NCBI GenBank assembly: GCA_963377175.1
Contig: CAUJNA010003316.1
Span: forward strand, 1,515,001-1,579,000
Origin: Effrenium voratum
Taxonomy: Eukaryota; Sar; Dinophyceae; Suessiales; Symbiodiniaceae
DNA: 64,000 nt
Direction of reading: 5' to 3'
A model generated the notes under the pieces. That model made no database searches and had not been told where the DNA came from. It saw nothing but the letters and a program-made list of their open reading frames with translations. The position numbers and the translations under genes are program-made. Below are positions 39,090-48,590 of the stretch, one piece after another. The stretch's first letter is position 1. Each line of letters opens with the position of its first letter.

Positions 39090-39985
39090 CTTTGCTTTGC
39101 TTTACAAAATTACAAGGCGATATCCTCAGCAAAACCGGATATTATTAGGGATATCGTCTAAATTTATTTTTTTTATATTTTTTCTTATATTTTTAACGCT
39201 TTCCTCTAGAAAATCCGTCCGATAATTTGCCGAAATTCGGGAATTAGGAGCCGGCCGGAGTCAGTGCTAATTCGGCCAATTCGTAGTCTGCAAACAGCTC
39301 TAGGTCGCAAGGGCAAACGTAGCAATAACTCCCCCAGCCCTAAACCTGTTTTTCAAGACCTTAGGCTCCTCCATCAGGCCCACAAACAGAAAAAGCTAAA
39401 AGAAAAGACGCTCCAACGTGTTTCTAGGCGAAGCGGCCAGCTCCGCGCTAACTACGCCACTTCCTACCTATTTTAGATTTCGCTCTCTATCAGAATTTTG
39501 TTGGTATTAGCGATTTATATTCAATTTACAGCGATATTTCTATCTATATTTACGATTCCTAAACCAACTTAAATTTTTTCCTAAATCTTCTAAATACATA
39601 ACCCAAAAAATTGCAATATTAAAAACTAATAATTAATAAAAACAAAACCATATTTAGACCTAAACATAAAAAAACACCACTCTACCCTCTTTTACATTAT
39701 CAAAAAAATCAAACAAATACATAACCTAAAATTAATAGAGCGTACTTACCCAAAACCAATTTAGGCTTATTAATAGTTATTTAATATCACCCAACAAAAC
39801 CCTCATAAAACCTTACCTAAAAATTATCCCAAATCACCCCGGAGCCCATCTAAACTAAAACCCCAACATTTATAATTATTCAAACCACAAAATATAATAA
39901 AATAAATTTCAAAAATCCATTAAATTATGAATTTGCTCGTATAAGGTTATCACTAACAATATTCAGAGGATCTAGAGTCCAAAAA
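39090..39985. other. AT-rich intergenic DNA left of the retrotransposon
   Basis: AT-rich with A-runs; a slightly GC-richer patch at 39230-39470 holds no supported gene. Confidence 0.6.
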
Positions 39986-39990
39986 TATTC

Positions 39991-40142
39991 AAGGGTTCAT
40001 GCGGTCGACCCTTTTCACTGTGTACGTATGGTATCAGGTCAGGTGTCATCAAGACACCTCTGCAAGCCACACAAGTGACGCAAAGCCAGGTGCCCTCATG
40101 AGGTGATCCTCCAGGGGCATCTGGCCCAAAACTCATCACACC
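39991..40142 (-). repeat. split direct repeat B2
   Basis: AAGGGTTCATGCGGTCGACC to ACTCATCACACC, repeated at 40218-40374. Confidence 0.9.
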
Positions 40143-40165
40143 GCGGCCCCGGGTGGGCGGGTGGG

Positions 40166-40218
40166 AGGCTTGAGCGGGTGCAGGGAACGTTTGACATGCA
40201 ATCACCCTTATTCAGTCA
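40166..40218 (-). repeat. split direct repeat A2
   Basis: AGGCTTGAGCGGGTGCAGGG to CCCTTATTCAGTCA, identical to 47611-47663. Confidence 0.92.
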
Positions 40219-40374
40219 AGGGTTCATGCGGTCGACCCTTTTCCCTGCACTGTGTACGCATGGTATCAGGTCAGGTGTCATCAAGACACCTCTGAAAGCC
40301 ACACAAGTGGCGCAAAGCCAGGTGCCCTCATGAGGTGATCCTCCAGGGGCATCTGGCCCAAAACTCATCACACC
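40218..40374 (-). repeat. split direct repeat B1
   Basis: Second copy of the B repeat with a CCCTGC insertion near its start. Confidence 0.9.
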
Positions 40375-40476
40375 CAGTTCCTCCATCCAGAAATCCGGAA
40401 AGAAAAACCCCCAAGCCTTTCGCTCAAGCGCCGCGGTGTGGTAGTCCAGCAGGAAGGGGCACTGTGTCAAAACATC

Positions 40477-43400
40477 TCACTTACTGTACGCGAAAAGTGA
40501 GAACCAGACCGAGGGGGCTATACCCGAAGCATCCCAACGCTCTGCAAGACACAGTGTACGCTGAAAGCACCCCACCAACTGTAAAATCCGCTGCTTTGTA
40601 TTGTGAGGCAAGTTGTGTATAAACTGCGTGGCACTGACCTCCTGGATGTAAATCTCCATGACCCTCTGTGTAAGCCACCGCCCCCTCCGCTGCACCAAAG
40701 AAGAATCTTCAGAGGTCTGCAAAAGCCATGTTGCCCCGCCTGCTCTCAGAGATCCCAAATCAAGGGGCCTCTGGCCCTCCGGCAAAACTTGCAGCTGTAG
40801 CGCCCGAAGGATCGTAGCAAATCTGCGCCGGAATGCCTGAGGTGAGGCCGGCCACAGCCGAGACCCCTTTGGTAACTTCTGAAATGCGAGGGCGATGACC
40901 TGCAAAAGCTGAGGGTGGTCAACCTTGGCAGCTTGATGGCGGGCTGCCTTGTACCTCGTCTTCGGCTCGCATATCGAAAGCAATGCGTGGTCAACAGTGT
41001 TTCCAACGTCCGATGGCAGCAAAAGATGCGACCTTGAGGCCTGGAAAAACTCACCTATACGCAAAACTCCTCCCCACGTTAAAGCCAAACCTCCTGCGAC
41101 CAGAGGCCAACCCCAAAGAACCGCAGTGACAATGCAAGCGACCAGGATCTGCCAAGGCATCGCTGAGTGATGCTGTGGGGGCTCCTCCTTCCGCCATGCA
41201 AAAGCTAAGTCCCAAGCTTGCTGTAGGGCCCTCCGCAATCTGGGCCTTGCGGCCGCGACTGCGTTGATGGTCTCGGCGTAATGCGTGTAGGGCCGTCCTG
41301 CCTGGTACAAAAGGCGACCATACCTAATCAGCACTGCATTGACACCATCCGTATCAGGGTCTGGGCACAGGATCAGTGAATCGTAACCGACCCCTTGATC
41401 TGTCAGCCAGTCCCTGAAACTGCCCAGAAGTCCGTCTCTCTGCTTTTGTGTGGCGGGCTCAACCGGTCGGCCGGCAGGAAGCCCGCTGGGTAACCTCGAA
41501 GCCTGCCGCTGCACGTCCCCCTTATTCCTCGGCCAGATGCAAGATTGTCCGCCTGCTGCCTGTGCTAGGACAGGCCCAAAAACCGAGCCATGGCTAAAAG
41601 GCAGCGGAACCAAATTGCTAATGCAAGGATCGCGCACTGACAGGAAGGGGCCAAAAAGACAGAGAAGCAAGGAGAAGCCGGAAGGGCCCTCGCCTGGAAA
41701 TCCGAGGGTTTGATCAAAGTCAGCCCAAGGATGAGGGGCAGGTGAGTAGCCGCCAAGAAGAGTGACAAGCCTGATCCAATTGGCGGCCCATCTCTTGAAA
41801 GGCCCAAGCTGGCCTAGCCGGCACGAGAGCGGAAAGCTGCCAAGGAGGGCAGGAAAAGCCGGCGGGAGCGGAGCTGGGACCTCGTAGTCCCTGGTCGGCG
41901 CATCCCCGGGGTTCAGCCGAGTGGGCACGAAAGGGAAGACAGGATAAAGGCCAGCGGCTAGCTGGACTGCCGCGATCCTCCTGAGGATGGGGGTCAGGCC
42001 CCTCGAGGGCGAACGGCCTTTGCCGATGGCCGAGAGCGCAACATGCGAATCGACAAGGTTGACGAGACGCACCTTGCACCCTTTTCTGGCGACGTGAGTA
42101 AGAAGCCGGTAGACTGCTGCAGCCTCGAGGATGTTGATGTGGGAACGGCCCCTCCAGGACCAGCTGGCGACGGTACGCCAGGGAAGAGCCAAGGCAGCCT
42201 CATTGACGAGCAGTGACTCGAGGCCACCTACGTCGAGACGATGAGCCTCGTGAGCGTGGTGAGTCCTCCGGAGGTGAGATGCGAAAGTGAGTGCCAGTGC
42301 CCTGCATAGGCCCTCGGTGTAAACCGCGGAGCCTTTTGTCAGGCTGCCTTCGATCCTGACGTGTGTATGATCGCGGGAGCACTTCCTGTGAACCTCATGG
42401 AAGTCCCCGTTGACTGAAAGGAAACGGAATTCCTTCTGGTGTGGCGAGCCAAAAGCACAGGAGGCGGTCCAGGTCTCGTAGACCTTGGGCAAAGCCAGGA
42501 GCTGGCGCCACTGGCGAAGCCAGGCCATCTTGGATCGGCGAGGCTGCTCTAAGAGGCCGATGGCGCCTGTGCGGCGCCCGACAAGAAGCAGGGCGAGTGC
42601 CCGGAAAGCAAGCCGGTTCCCAAGGAGGGTGCGCGGCTCGGTAGGATCGAAGCCAAAGGGAGTCGTGTAGCTCCTCAACGCCGGGTAGGCAGCAGGGCTA
42701 AAGGTAGTGCACGGGGGCTCAACCATGAAGGACGAGAGATTCCCGCTCTGAAGGAGATGAGCCAGCCATTCGAAGACAAGGTCGTCCCCGAGGTCGTACT
42801 CCTTCGACCGCGAGAGGTCGAGAACAGGCCCCACGACAAATCCCAAGTTGTGCATCTGCTTGGAGACCCCGCCAACCCCGCCGCATACCTCTATGAAGTC
42901 CCAGTGCTGAGCCAGAGGCCTAACAGGCGAGGGCACGGAAGCAATCCTGCCAGGCTCATCCGAGTAGTAAAAGTGGCACCGGGCAAGAAGAGCCTCCTCC
43001 TTTGCAAGTAGCCGGGAGTAGCCGCCTTTCCTCCCGTCAATCCTCCACATGGCTCTCTGAGCCTCGACAGGACAGGGGGCCGAGACAATGCCGCCCTTGG
43101 TATCGGAAGCATCAGTCGCGTAGATCGTAGACCCAAAAGTTGCCGAGAGGTCAGAGACCGCGAGGGGAGCAAGGACGGCGAGCAAAGTAAGCTCCTGAGC
43201 GACAGGTCGGGGGAGCGCGACGACTTTGGCCTCGTTCTGGTTCGAAACACCCGTAGGGCAGAGACCAAAGGCAGTGCCGAGGATGGACATGAGAGGCCGC
43301 CTAAAGAGGAGGGCAGAAGTCCAACCCCCAAGGAGGCACTGGTGAAGACTGTCAGTGGTAGCCGGCAAGCGTGCGACCTCAAGTGAGAGCGCCGAGAGGG

Positions 43401-45108
43401 CGAGCCTCTTCTCTCTGGGGGCTCCGACGGTGCAGAGACCCCGATCGAGATTCTGAGGCGAAGAGTCAATCTCGGCGCCTGCGACCTTTGCCTGACAGGC
43501 ATCGACGATGTCCTTCTCGTCAGAGCCACTTAAAGAGGCAGCCTTGTAGGCCGACTTCGCGGCTGCGAGGGCACGGCAAGAAGCAGGGATGAGGCCGACC
43601 GGTCTGTAGTCGTCGATGACAAGACCCTCAAGAAGACTCGAGCCAGGGAAAGGGAAGCGAGCCCGGAGCTCGGAGCAGGGGGCAAGAAGGCCAGAGCCTT
43701 TCAGCAATCCTCTATGAGCAGCAGTGGCGATCTCAACGCCGAGGTGGTCACCCTGAAGGATCGCCTTGAAGCAGACGTTCACTTCCTCAGGAATGAGGCA
43801 GGAACGGGCCCTAGAATGAGAGCCGAGGTAGTCGCCCGATTGCTCTCTAGGCTCGCGCAGCCCGAGCCTAGAGAGGAGAGAGCCATAAGCATTGGTGCCC
43901 GAGAGCGCCGCCGAAGGGATGGGCGGACCAAGCTTGTTTGTTTCAGCCCGGGCGGGCGAGACAGCTAACTGATGGTAGAAGTCGCTTCGGTCTGTCATAC
44001 ACACACTGAGGCTACTCGTGGAGGGGTTGATCTCAAGAGCAGCAAGGTGGGGGCCCGTGGGTAGGTAGCGAGAGGCCCCTGGTATGCGTCCTTCGGCTAG
44101 GTTTCGGCCCCTGCGGTCCCCGATCTGCCTGTCCTTCTCAGAAGACTTGTAGGCGTTAAAGATCCTTACATACTGGTAGGACGAATCGACAGGCAGGGGA
44201 TTGACCGAGAGATGGAGAAGCCCAAGGGAATCCCACTTTCTCGCAAGCTCAATGATCTGTGAGCGATCCTCCCTAGATATGTCGGGCACTTCCCCAGGTA
44301 GTGGAGAAGCCGGAATCGAGATGGATTCAGGCTCCCTGAAAGCAAGCACAAGCTCAATGGGGAGCCAAGGGGTCGGGTCCCATTGGCCCTTCCCCGATAG
44401 CTTCAGTCGGGACGCATCGAGAGACCGGTAGGGCCTCAGCTCCTCAGCAACGGAGGTGTCGAAAAGGACCGCGGAGCCCTCGATGTCGACTCCGTGAAGG
44501 TAGGGAGCCGAGGCGGCTCCCGACCGGTTGAGGAACTCGGTGAGTTCCGAAAGGCGTGCAGAGAGGTGAATTGTGCGTCGTCCGCACGCGGGGATTGGAA
44601 AGTCCCCCCGGCAGCCGAAGGCTTTGACAAGGCGGGCAAGATGAGAGATCATCTGCCTCTGAGATGGATTTGGCAACGGGCGGATTTGGCCTAGGGGCAC
44701 ATAAGAGCAGTCGTTGTGAAGGAAGTTCAAAGCCATGACAACGATGTGCAGAGCCTGATCAAACGCCCGCTGCCTTCTGAGTTTAGCTGAGGCGCGGGAA
44801 CGGAGCCTCGCAAAAGAGCCTGGCTTTGGGACAGGCAAAGGGAAAAGAGCCTTAGCAGGGGAGCTGTGCTCGACCCTGGACAAGTGCAGGGTGGCTTTGA
44901 GAAAAGCCGCAAAATGGGTACGAGTCGCAAGGACCCTCCGCAACAGGGTGGAGAGCCAGGACCCATGAGAGACGCTGGAAAAGGGGCCGATCGGAGGCAG
45001 GGCAGAACCTGCATCGGCCACATCAGGGTAGTGAGAGCACTGAGGAGTAGTCGTGGTCCGCCCGACGGACACAGCGCCCGACCCATCATGGTCGCGAGGA
45101 CGGGTCAC
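40477..45108 (-). CDS. pol: pol polyprotein: RT, RNase H, C5-MTase-like insert, tyrosine recombinase
   Basis: One uninterrupted frame of about 1,540 codons from the end of gag to a TGA at 40479-40477. Reverse transcriptase: SDFYHQLAV (about 43975) and VIDDY, the YxDD-type box (about 43610). RNase H: YATDASDTKGG (about 43115), then, after an insertion, INILEAAA (about 42130), VDSHVAL (about 42045) and NPGDAPTRD (about 41900). Inside that insertion: FIEVCGGVGG (about 42880), VEPPCTTFS (about 42715) and LLEQPRRSKM (about 42540), resembling C5-methyltransferase motifs I, IV and VI. Tyrosine recombinase: WGGVLRIGEF, LGSLRAGGATWLL, RRGRWLTQ and the nucleophile in EIYIQEV (about 40650). The frame stays open upstream to 47310, but gag occupies that region. 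Start is unknown; see the GTGA overlap. Confidence 0.85.
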   Translation of the reverse strand: MTRPRDHDGSGAVSVGRTTTTPQCSHYPDVADAGSALPPIGPFSSVSHGSWLSTLLRRVLATRTHFAAFLKATLHLSRVEHSSPAKALFPLPVPKPGSFARLRSRASAKLRRQRAFDQALHIVVMALNFLHNDCSYVPLGQIRPLPNPSQRQMISHLARLVKAFGCRGDFPIPACGRRTIHLSARLSELTEFLNRSGAASAPYLHGVDIEGSAVLFDTSVAEELRPYRSLDASRLKLSGKGQWDPTPWLPIELVLAFREPESISIPASPLPGEVPDISREDRSQIIELARKWDSLGLLHLSVNPLPVDSSYQYVRIFNAYKSSEKDRQIGDRRGRNLAEGRIPGASRYLPTGPHLAALEINPSTSSLSVCMTDRSDFYHQLAVSPARAETNKLGPPIPSAALSGTNAYGSLLSRLGLREPREQSGDYLGSHSRARSCLIPEEVNVCFKAILQGDHLGVEIATAAHRGLLKGSGLLAPCSELRARFPFPGSSLLEGLVIDDYRPVGLIPASCRALAAAKSAYKAASLSGSDEKDIVDACQAKVAGAEIDSSPQNLDRGLCTVGAPREKRLALSALSLEVARLPATTDSLHQCLLGGWTSALLFRRPLMSILGTAFGLCPTGVSNQNEAKVVALPRPVAQELTLLAVLAPLAVSDLSATFGSTIYATDASDTKGGIVSAPCPVEAQRAMWRIDGRKGGYSRLLAKEEALLARCHFYYSDEPGRIASVPSPVRPLAQHWDFIEVCGGVGGVSKQMHNLGFVVGPVLDLSRSKEYDLGDDLVFEWLAHLLQSGNLSSFMVEPPCTTFSPAAYPALRSYTTPFGFDPTEPRTLLGNRLAFRALALLLVGRRTGAIGLLEQPRRSKMAWLRQWRQLLALPKVYETWTASCAFGSPHQKEFRFLSVNGDFHEVHRKCSRDHTHVRIEGSLTKGSAVYTEGLCRALALTFASHLRRTHHAHEAHRLDVGGLESLLVNEAALALPWRTVASWSWRGRSHINILEAAAVYRLLTHVARKGCKVRLVNLVDSHVALSAIGKGRSPSRGLTPILRRIAAVQLAAGLYPVFPFVPTRLNPGDAPTRDYEVPAPLPPAFPALLGSFPLSCRLGQLGPFKRWAANWIRLVTLLGGYSPAPHPWADFDQTLGFPGEGPSGFSLLLCLFGPFLSVRDPCISNLVPLPFSHGSVFGPVLAQAAGGQSCIWPRNKGDVQRQASRLPSGLPAGRPVEPATQKQRDGLLGSFRDWLTDQGVGYDSLILCPDPDTDGVNAVLIRYGRLLYQAGRPYTHYAETINAVAAARPRLRRALQQAWDLAFAWRKEEPPQHHSAMPWQILVACIVTAVLWGWPLVAGGLALTWGGVLRIGEFFQASRSHLLLPSDVGNTVDHALLSICEPKTRYKAARHQAAKVDHPQLLQVIALAFQKLPKGSRLWPASPQAFRRRFATILRALQLQVLPEGQRPLDLGSLRAGGATWLLQTSEDSSLVQRRGRWLTQRVMEIYIQEVSATQFIHNLPHNTKQRILQLVGCFQRTLCLAERWDASGIAPSVWFSLFAYSK

Positions 45109-46742
45109 TGTTCCTTCGGTTTCTTCGCGAACCTGGGCTTCCGCTTTGGGACCGGCTTCTCTGGGTCTGTGGGGTCCGCAGGCCTGGGCGCCCGGTTGCT
45201 CGGGCCTGAAGTCCCGGCGGCTTCCAGCCGCCTGGTCGAGATGATGTCCACCTCCTTGATGAAGGCCAAAGCGCAGGTCGCCCACGGTTGAGGGCAAAGT
45301 GGCATGAACGCCCTCAATCGGGGGTTCATTGGTTGAGGTCGCGAGGCAAAGGCCTGCTGCGGCGGCTCGTCCAAGAGCGTCAGCAGGTAGGCGAGGTCCC
45401 ATCTTCCCCCGTCTCCAACGGCTTGCTCGATCGAGACCATCAACAAGCCCAAGTGATCCTGGGCTCCCTGATGGTCCTCTCGCAGCATGCAGTTGGCGAC
45501 GTGGGAAAGGACCCACATGATCAAGCCCATCTCCTTCGCCGCCTGATAGCCACCGTAGATTTCCATGTAGCGAGTGAACGACACCGTCCGCGATGCTTCC
45601 TGCAGACTGCTGGGCATCGGGTCGGCGGGCGCCATTTTCCTGTGGGCCTGCTGGGCCACCTGGAGAAGGAACCCGCCACTTCTGTTCGCGAGCTCCTGTT
45701 GTAATCTCTCCCTCTTCGCTGCTCCTTTTGTTGACAGCGAAAGCCCATGGCCGTCCTTTGCCAGATCGCCTAGGGTGTCCCCTGCCCCGAGTTGCGCGGC
45801 AAGGATGCCTAGGGCCCGAGACTGATCCGCCAGGATCCGCAAGACTGAGCCCTGGGGGAGCTCCGCAAAAACCTCCGGATCTGCTTCCGCCCTGTTTCCA
45901 ACCGAAGGGCTGGGGGAGGGGGCCAGAGGGCGACTTTTGGGAGGTGGTCCCAGTGACTTCGCCACTGCCCCCAAAGCATGATTCTGGAAAGAGGAAGCAG
46001 CCGCCGCCGGAAATGGCTGCTGGTGCATGGCCTTCGGGGCCGTGGGTAGTGCAGGGACCGTGGCAGAAGCCTGAGCAGGCTCGAGCCGGAGCTCGACCGC
46101 ATCCTGTCGCATCTGAAGCTCCTGGAGCTGGGAACTGATGGCGGGCAGCATGTCCACCACCTTCGCCAGCTGATCCGCAAGAGAGGCCGTGGTGACCCGC
46201 TTCGGCTTCGGCTGCTGTCTGCGAGGAGGGGGTGTCTGCTCCTCCTGAGGTGGGACTGCTTCCGATGCCGCGGAGTAGAAAGCAAGGCGCTCCCCCGTCT
46301 CCGAAGAGACCCAGTTGAGAGCCGTGAGCAAGGAGGGGGAGTATGGGACAAGTTGATTGTCCTCCGGATGGAACCCCGGGAGGTCTCCTTCCGTGACCGG
46401 ATCGAAAGCATGGAACCGGTCGGAAGCGACTGACAAAGACAGGTCCAGGAGCCAGAGGGTCACGGACTGGGGCGTTTCCTCCTCCACCCCCGTAAGATCC
46501 TCTGTTGCGGCAGGGACGGTGACAGACGTAAACGGGCCCAGGAACCCGTCCGAGTGATCGACGGAGAGGCTGGCTAGCGCGCCCTCCGAAGCTGATCCTG
46601 CAGGGACCGCCACCATGATACCCCCAGGCCGGGATAGGACAGGGATGCATACCGTAGAATCCGATCCTGGGAGCGGGGTCGGCCAGTCGAGCACGAGCCA
46701 TGTGGGCGGCCCATCCAGTAGGAACTGGACTCCTTCGGTCAT
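45105..46742 (-). CDS. gag: second ORF, gag-like
   Basis: ATG at 46742 gives MTEGVQFLLDGPPTWLVLDW, 545 codons to TGA at 45107-45105. The N-terminal third is a hydrophobic/acidic domain. The middle has a Pro/Gln-rich hinge and a helical stretch (LADQLAKVVDMLPAISSQLQ). The C-terminal half (YMEIYGGYQAAKEMGLIMWV) is helical and capsid-like, followed by a basic tail KPVPKRKPRFAKKPKEQ suited to nucleic-acid binding. No zinc knuckle was seen. It is in the -1 relation to pol, which is already open at its stop. I chose the ATG over the upstream non-ATG extension because it overlaps the previous stop as ATGA. Confidence 0.75.
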   Translation of the reverse strand: MTEGVQFLLDGPPTWLVLDWPTPLPGSDSTVCIPVLSRPGGIMVAVPAGSASEGALASLSVDHSDGFLGPFTSVTVPAATEDLTGVEEETPQSVTLWLLDLSLSVASDRFHAFDPVTEGDLPGFHPEDNQLVPYSPSLLTALNWVSSETGERLAFYSAASEAVPPQEEQTPPPRRQQPKPKRVTTASLADQLAKVVDMLPAISSQLQELQMRQDAVELRLEPAQASATVPALPTAPKAMHQQPFPAAAASSFQNHALGAVAKSLGPPPKSRPLAPSPSPSVGNRAEADPEVFAELPQGSVLRILADQSRALGILAAQLGAGDTLGDLAKDGHGLSLSTKGAAKRERLQQELANRSGGFLLQVAQQAHRKMAPADPMPSSLQEASRTVSFTRYMEIYGGYQAAKEMGLIMWVLSHVANCMLREDHQGAQDHLGLLMVSIEQAVGDGGRWDLAYLLTLLDEPPQQAFASRPQPMNPRLRAFMPLCPQPWATCALAFIKEVDIISTRRLEAAGTSGPSNRAPRPADPTDPEKPVPKRKPRFAKKPKEQ

Positions 46743-47314
46743 TGTGAGAACGAATGGGGTCGAGGGAAAACAACTCCAGCACCGATGCAGAAGACTTGGG
46801 CCTCTGCCAACGAGGGAAAAGGGTGGTAAAGGACCAGTGGATGCTTGGCCCTGCCAATGACCCTCTGGAGATCCGAGGCACAACCGACCCGAGTGGGAGC
46901 AACGAGCCCCGGCGCTCGGAGGATGACAAAGACGGAGTTCTTGAGAGAGAGAGACTCCCCCCTCTGGAAGGACTCGGACTGGCCAGAAAGGAAGGCCTTA
47001 GCCGAGAGACCGAGATTCCAAGCTCTGGTTGCCCTGTCGGCCGGAGAGCCGGCAACAGAAGAGAGCCGCCTGCAGAGCACAAGACAATGAGCAGGGCAAT
47101 CAGAAGGGGAAGGAACCCCTGTAGTTGCAATCGTAGTATCCACCGCCTCGTTCCCGTCGTTCCCAAGGTCCTCCACCAGTTCCCAGTCGTCCCCGTGACG
47201 AATATCCGCAGAAGCGGGGATACCACCACCTCTAGTGCGAGATAAAGCCTCTGTAGCAACACGGAGGCCCTCAAGAGCGATACGGAGACCTTCGACGGGG
47301 TCCGTATCACTCAT
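46739..47314 (-). CDS. first ORF of the retrotransposon, unknown function
   Basis: ATG at 47314 gives MSDTDPVEGLRIALEGLRVA and runs 191 codons to TGA at 46741-46739. The N-terminus is acidic and helical, then Ser/Ala/Leu-rich with ATRAWNLGLSAKAFLSGQSE. An in-frame TTG extension to 47398 adds a hydrophobic stretch. Its stop overlaps the start of the gag-like ORF as ATGA, suggesting coupled reinitiation. The TDPVEG motif also occurs in the intronic fragment at 32.5 kb, so the ORF may be part of the gag module in this element family. Confidence 0.6.
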   Translation of the reverse strand: MSDTDPVEGLRIALEGLRVATEALSRTRGGGIPASADIRHGDDWELVEDLGNDGNEAVDTTIATTGVPSPSDCPAHCLVLCRRLSSVAGSPADRATRAWNLGLSAKAFLSGQSESFQRGESLSLKNSVFVILRAPGLVAPTRVGCASDLQRVIGRAKHPLVLYHPFPSLAEAQVFCIGAGVVFPRPHSFSQ

Positions 47315-47610
47315 GCAAGTAGCCCCTAAGCCGAGCTTGGGCACGAGGGACAGGAGGCTGCCGAGGGGAAGGAGGCCCGGGAGCCGGAGGGCGAGCAAGT
47401 GTAGCAGAAGCCTGAGGGCTGAGAAGAATCTGCCGGAAGACCAGAACGGTCAAGATGACCCCGAGCAGGAATGCCCCGAAAGCCACGGAGAGAAGGATTG
47501 AGAAGCCGCCTTGACAGTGAGAAGGACAGGAAAGGCCCCACCAGCCAGTACGCGATCCCTCCAAAAGCAATTTCGGGGCTACCGCTAGGAGGTCCCACAT
47601 AAAACCCTGA

Positions 47611-47663
47611 AGGCTTGAGCGGGTGCAGGGAACGTTTGACATGCAATCACCCTTATTCAGTCA
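47611..47663 (-). repeat. split direct repeat A1 (5' end of the retrotransposon)
   Basis: Identical 53-bp copy of 40166-40218. AT-rich flank begins immediately after TCAGTCA. Confidence 0.92.
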
Positions 47664-48150
47664 TTTACTCGTATTAATTAATCTTTGTGTTCGCACTGAA
47701 CGAGAGTGTTGTGAGCAATAATGCATTCCTAATGTAAAATTTAAGGTTAAAACGGACCATACCCATACGATTCAATTATTCATATCTTTTCCCGACTATC
47801 GGGCGATATGGAATTGAGGTTGTGCTGTGCGCAAGGCAACACCAACGTAGCCTCTGCAGCCTCCCATCGCCGCATGTTTTTCCTAATTACGTAGTCAAAT
47901 GTTTCACAACCTCGCATCGGGTATCCCAGCATGGTCGTTTCTGGCGGTTTTGTTTACTCTAATGCGACCAGTGCTTGTGAATACATCTACGCGCGCACGA
48001 CTATTCATCCGCACCTTCACTCGCCACCCACCAAGCAGGCCCGCAAATAGGCACGCGTACGCACGAGCTTGCGTGCTGCCGCCTTCGCCCGCCCGCCATG
48101 AGCTCGTCGTGCTCAGATATCCCAGAACTCATCTGCTAGTCTGTGATCAG
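47664..48150. other. AT-rich to mixed intergenic DNA right of the retrotransposon
   Basis: The first 250 bp are AT-rich like 39.5-40.0 kb, supporting the idea that the element inserted into one AT-rich block. No gene is supported. Confidence 0.6.
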
Positions 48151-48479
48151 TGATTAATCTTGTTTTTCATTGCTGCTTTGAACTGAAGAAGTTCGATCCC
48201 CAGAAAATCGATCCAAATTCATGTCGTGAATTGGCAGGAATCACTTATCTTCCTGCGACCACTGAATTCCATGCTTCGAATTGGGGCATCGAATTAGCGC
48301 CGCACCGGTCCCTCGGAACAGCCAGTGGAAATCCTAGCGTCTTGCAAGCTTTGCAACTCATAGATAACCTCTGGACATTTCTGCAAAAAAAGGAATCCCC
48401 TCCATATGGCATTGAAGGAAACCATAAAGCAATATCCACCAGAAAAAAGAAAAGAAAAAAAAGAAAACACAACAGCATA

Positions 48480-48590
48480 TTTGCCTCTTGCGCAACTCAT
48501 CTTGCGCGCGAGTTGCTCGCAATCCCCCGGCTGCAAGCTCGAGAAAAGCCCGGCGCGAATTCAGCGGCTGCAAGCCTCTCGGATGGCGTC
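48480..48590 (-). CDS. possible minus-strand exon, uncertain
   Basis: The minus frame reads NSRRAFLELAAGGLRATRAQ then DELRKRQI, a helical Arg/Leu-rich stretch. The plus strand is also open here (RASCSQSPGCKLEKSPARIQ), so strand is uncertain. If minus, it is the last exon seen of the minus-strand gene. Confidence 0.25.

Larger units (their letters stand above)
39991..47663 (-). mobile_element. DIRS-order, PAT/Ngaro-like retrotransposon with split direct repeats
   Basis: In element orientation (right to left) the order is A1 (47663-47611), three coding frames, B1 (40374-40218), A2 (40218-40166), B2 (40142-39991). A1 and A2 are 53 bp and identical. B1 and B2 are about 155 bp and differ by a few bases and a 5-bp indel. 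This A1-ORFs-B1-A2-B2 layout is the split direct repeat known from PAT/Ngaro elements that use a tyrosine recombinase. No target duplication is expected or seen. Long open frames with catalytic motifs and identical A repeats suggest a recent insertion. It sits in AT-rich intergenic DNA between convergent genes. Confidence 0.88.

Noticed and set aside
45109..47310. Upstream 730 codons of the very long minus-strand frame as part of pol
   Set aside because: The same DNA encodes the gag-like ORF and ORF1 in frames with more protein-like composition. The upstream frame is Gly/Arg/Pro-rich shadow sequence and begins at GTG.
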